Part shown: positions 61,985-64,000 of the stretch, piece after piece
How the letters are laid out: each line of letters begins with the position of its first letter
How positions within the stretch are numbered: the stretch's first letter is position 1
NCBI RefSeq assembly: GCF_026262505.1
Contig: NC_067205.1
Coordinates: 11,346,001 to 11,410,000 of the forward strand
Length of the DNA stretch: 64,000 bases
Origin: Trichomonas vaginalis G3
Taxonomy: Eukaryota; Parabasalia; Trichomonadida; Trichomonadidae
Reading direction: 5' to 3'
Position numbers and translations under genes: made by a program
The notes under the pieces: model-generated
Databases searched by the model: none
What the model was told of the DNA's origin: nothing
The model's input: the letters and a program-made list of their open reading frames with translations, nothing else

Positions 61985-62300
61985 CCAAAAATAATGTTTA
62001 GGGTAGATGGTTAGATCTACCCTCATTTCTACCCTCATTTCTACCCTCATTTTTTGTATTTGACGGGAATTAATTCTTGATTTCAGGGATTTTTTGACGA
62101 AGTGCAAATCTTCACTTCGTCAAAAATAACAGTTATCTACCCTCATTTCTACCCTCATTTTTTGTATTTGACGGGAATTAATTCTTGATTTCAGGGATTT
62201 TTTGACGAAGTGCAAATCTTCACTTCGTCAAAAATAACAGTTATCTACCCTCATTTCTACCCTCAGCCGCTAAGCGGCGAGACCCAAAGGGTCTTGAATT
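61985..62300. repeat. Palindromic and hairpin repeats upstream of cassette gene (C)
   Basis: A block GGGTAGATGGTTAGATCTACC, repeated CTCATTTCTACC units, and two ~112-bp copies with the hairpin TTGACGAAGTG/CACTTCGTCAA. At the end stand two short stems with three-base loops: GCCGC TAA GCGGC (62,266-62,278) and GACCC AAA GGGTC (62,281-62,293). A third, GGAC GAA GTCC, is at 61,970-61,980. No gene. Confidence 0.8.
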
Positions 62301-62315
62301 TTCATGAATTTCCTT

Positions 62316-62375
62316 AAGATGAAAAAAATAAAGTTAGTTTTATTTTTATTTATTTTTTTATTTTGTATAAAAGAT
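62316..62375 (+). promoter_or_regulatory. Cassette leader/promoter box
   Basis: AATAAAGTTAGTTTTATTTT, T-rich run, TTTTGTATAAAAGAT, then the ATG of the ~310-residue gene. Confidence 0.55.
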
Positions 62376-63314
62376 ATGATTTCAACAATCGGCACAACAA
62401 CAATTCAAACAACAGCACCAAATTCGTTAGTCATGAATCCAACATCTATGTTAGTAGAGATGAAAAGCTTTATTCCTTCTTCATATACTTTTGAAACAAA
62501 AATCCAGAAGATAAAGCAAGAACTTTTAACAAGTAATTTAGACTGTACCGCACAGGATGAAGAAAATGAAGAATATCTTTATGACATGCAGGACATTATT
62601 GACCATTTACCCAAATTGCCTGAAATCCAACAACAAAAGCTCAGTATTCATGAATTCGATGAAATAGAAGTGAAACCAACTGACTCAGTAGAAATAAAGA
62701 AGTTCATACGTAAAGTAAATTATGAGTTTCTAGGATATCATTGCAACCATAAAGTTATGGACAAAGATTGCGACATGGTATATAAGAACATCTCTGACAT
62801 ATATAAATCCGAAGAATTTAAGACATACGACAACTTTGTTTCATTAGTTGCAGAATGTGTATGGCAGATAAGAGATAAAGATAGAAGAGGTAAGGTATGG
62901 AATGAACAGATAAAACCAACAACTTTTGAGTTAAAGAAAACCATTGACGCCTTAGTTGTTCTAGCAGGTCAAATTTCAATGTATAACGCAAAAATGAATC
63001 CACAATGTTCTAAATGTAAAGCAGCAATGAGGAAATATAACTACTCCGTCAAAGAGATAGAACGTATGAGAAACGACTATGCTGACTTAAAGAAAGAAGT
63101 AGAGAAACCAGCAGAAGATAAAATGGACATGTTAGCATTTCTGAACAAAAACTATCCAACTGCTGACGATTTCCTATTATCTGACGTCAAGAAGAAGTAT
63201 AAAGAAACCTTCGGCATTGTTAAAACATTCGATGTACTAAAAGAAGAAATAGAAGCTACAAAACTGTTTAGAATCTCACGAATTCATAACGTATATCATG
63301 TAAAATGTTTATAA
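62376..63314 (+). CDS. ~310-residue cassette protein with CxxC motif (copy C)
   Basis: 312 residues from MISTIGTTTIQTTAPNSLVM. The motifs match copy B: HCNHKVMDKDCDM, CSKCKAAMRKYNYS, VKEIERMRNDYADLKKEVEK and a basic end. By eye about nine in ten residues are shared with the copy in Polinton B. Family unknown; a zinc-binding, nucleic-acid-binding accessory protein is one possibility. Flanked by inverted palindromic blocks. Start set by the shared leader. Looks whole. Confidence 0.75.
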   Translation: MISTIGTTTIQTTAPNSLVMNPTSMLVEMKSFIPSSYTFETKIQKIKQELLTSNLDCTAQDEENEEYLYDMQDIIDHLPKLPEIQQQKLSIHEFDEIEVKPTDSVEIKKFIRKVNYEFLGYHCNHKVMDKDCDMVYKNISDIYKSEEFKTYDNFVSLVAECVWQIRDKDRRGKVWNEQIKPTTFELKKTIDALVVLAGQISMYNAKMNPQCSKCKAAMRKYNYSVKEIERMRNDYADLKKEVEKPAEDKMDMLAFLNKNYPTADDFLLSDVKKKYKETFGIVKTFDVLKEEIEATKLFRISRIHNVYHVKCL

Positions 63315-63319
63315 AATAA

Positions 63320-63415
63320 CTGGGGTAGAAATGAGGGTAGAAATGAGGTTAGATCTAACCATCTACCCTAAAATATATTTTTGCTGAATTCAACACAAAA
63401 ATAATGAATTTCCTT
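63320..63415. repeat. Palindromic block (C, downstream of cassette gene)
   Basis: GGGGTAGAAATGAGGGTAGA, GAGGTTAGATCTAACCATC, TACCCTAAAATATATTTTTG, then GAATTCAACACAAAAAT. Inverted relative to the block upstream of the gene and directly before the next cassette leader. Confidence 0.8.
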
Positions 63416-63423
63416 AAGATAGA

Positions 63424-63482
63424 AAAAAAATAAAGTTAGTTTTATTTTTTTCTAACTTTTTATCTTGTATGTAAGAACAGAA
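63424..63482 (+). promoter_or_regulatory. Cassette leader/promoter box
   Basis: AATAAAGTTAGTTTTATTTT, T-rich run, TATCTTGTATGTAAGAACAG, then the KilA-N ATG. The ATG inside GTATGTAA is closed at once by a stop, which shows that the later ATG is the start. Confidence 0.6.
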
Positions 63483-64000
63483 ATGTCAGTCGAAGCAAAA
63501 ACATTCACTAACAAATCTAATGGCGAAACATTCACAAAAGGCACTTATAACGGTATTGAAGTCTTACGTAGAGACAAGGATGGTTATATAAATGCAACAA
63601 AGATGGCAAGAGAAGCAGGAAAGTTAAACCATTTAAACAGATTTCTCAATAGTGCTAAAATGCAGGAAATTCTTGAGTTTTGGTTGAAAGAATATGGTCG
63701 AGCCAAAAGTGGCTCAACCTCAAAACAAGCATTTTATGAGCTTACTAAGGGTGTTATAAATGAATTCAAAGGTATTTACATACATCCTGACTTCGTTCAT
63801 TTTGTTGCTGAATGGTGCTCTGTAAAGTATGCATTTTATGTCAAAGATATTATGGACTCCATAGACAAGAAAGTTCATGAGAAGTTAGATGAAGAAGAAC
63901 TCGAAGATACAGTAGAGAATGCTAAACCTTTGTTCGAACAAGAAGTTGGAAAAATGTGCGAAAAACAATTAGAACATGAACGTGAGATATGTTATGGTTA
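63483..64000 (+). CDS. KilA-N domain protein (C), runs off the window
   Basis: 172 residues in view from MSVEAKTFTNKSNGETFTKG. A clear KilA-N domain: EVLRRDKDGYINATKMAREA, LNHLNRFLNS, then IYIHPDFVHFVAEWCSVKYA and a coiled region. KilA-N proteins are DNA-binding accessory proteins of large DNA viruses and phages. The gene differs in sequence from the KilA-N gene of Polinton B, but pieces of this version survive in A (about 4,150-4,215) and B (34,312-34,460). Continues past the right edge. Confidence 0.85.
   Translation, partial: MSVEAKTFTNKSNGETFTKGTYNGIEVLRRDKDGYINATKMAREAGKLNHLNRFLNSAKMQEILEFWLKEYGRAKSGSTSKQAFYELTKGVINEFKGIYIHPDFVHFVAEWCSVKYAFYVKDIMDSIDKKVHEKLDEEELEDTVENAKPLFEQEVGKMCEKQLEHEREICYG

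Larger units (their letters stand above)
52665..64000 (+). mobile_element. Polinton (Maverick) C, broken, right end outside window
   Basis: A second Polinton lineage. Left to right: TIR, small genes, a core-like basic protein, the conserved structural-type protein, packaging ATPase, CCG-motif gene, penton, long collagen-like fibre, integrase, then the ~310-residue and KilA-N cassette genes. Core genes align with A and B only at motifs, so the split is old; yet the cassette genes are nearly the same. The left boundary is set to within about ten bases by its TIR. Broken, about ten or more interruptions in view. Confidence 0.85.

Noticed and set aside
1-64000. Phage or bacterial origin of the window, because of collar fibres, KilA-N, Dam-like and HNH genes
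   Set aside because: Host genes have Trichomonas initiators, mariner and MULE elements are present, and the phage-like genes sit inside Polintons with retroviral-type integrase and jelly-roll capsid genes.

Overview
The window reads as nuclear DNA of the parasitic protist Trichomonas vaginalis or a very close relative. Four things point there: very AT-rich, intron-less host genes with a TCA+1YW initiator 6-21 bases before the ATG; two 1304-bp mariner copies whose length and protein match the Tvmar1 type; a small R2R3 Myb gene of the kind that is common in trichomonads; and several Polinton (Maverick) elements packed close together. I see no rRNA, tRNA or CRISPR array.

Layout. 1-20,700: Polinton A, broken, its left end outside the window; order fibre, integrase, small virion-type genes, part of a DNA polymerase B, repeats with KilA-N-type genes, packaging ATPase, helicase, penton, major capsid, internal structural proteins, terminal inverted repeat (TIR). 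A mariner sits inside it (12,982-14,285). 20,700-29,520: host DNA with an unrecognised 386-residue gene, a tail-to-tail chromodomain gene, a decayed MULE transposase, and a 1.58-kb non-autonomous element with a 10-bp target duplication. 29,521-30,824: second mariner. 30,827-47,270: Polinton B, the same lineage as A but inverted; it begins exactly at the mariner edge and ends in the same TIR. It carries a polymerase B, a D12-class adenine methylase, an HNH endonuclease in a GC-richer island, a phage-like collar fibre, and a packaging ATPase that looks whole. 47,271-52,660: host DNA with a Myb gene, a perfect 130-bp-arm palindrome, tandem repeats, and a gene interrupted by the next element. About 52,665-64,000: Polinton C, a different lineage running off the right edge (ATPase, penton, collagen-like fibre, integrase, then a KilA-N cassette).

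How it fits together. The three Polintons carry the usual virus-like kit (protein-primed polymerase, integrase, packaging ATPase, jelly-roll capsid proteins, fibres), all treated here as fossils. The most interesting structure is a set of accessory genes (KilA-N, a ~310-residue protein with a CxxC motif, a T5orf172-type gene). Copies share one leader/promoter box and are separated by palindromic blocks whose two arms change together. Gene order differs between elements, and the ~310-residue protein is nearly the same in lineages whose core genes are far apart. This looks like a shuffling single-gene cassette array carried by Polintons, somewhat like an integron array in layout though not in any proven mechanism.
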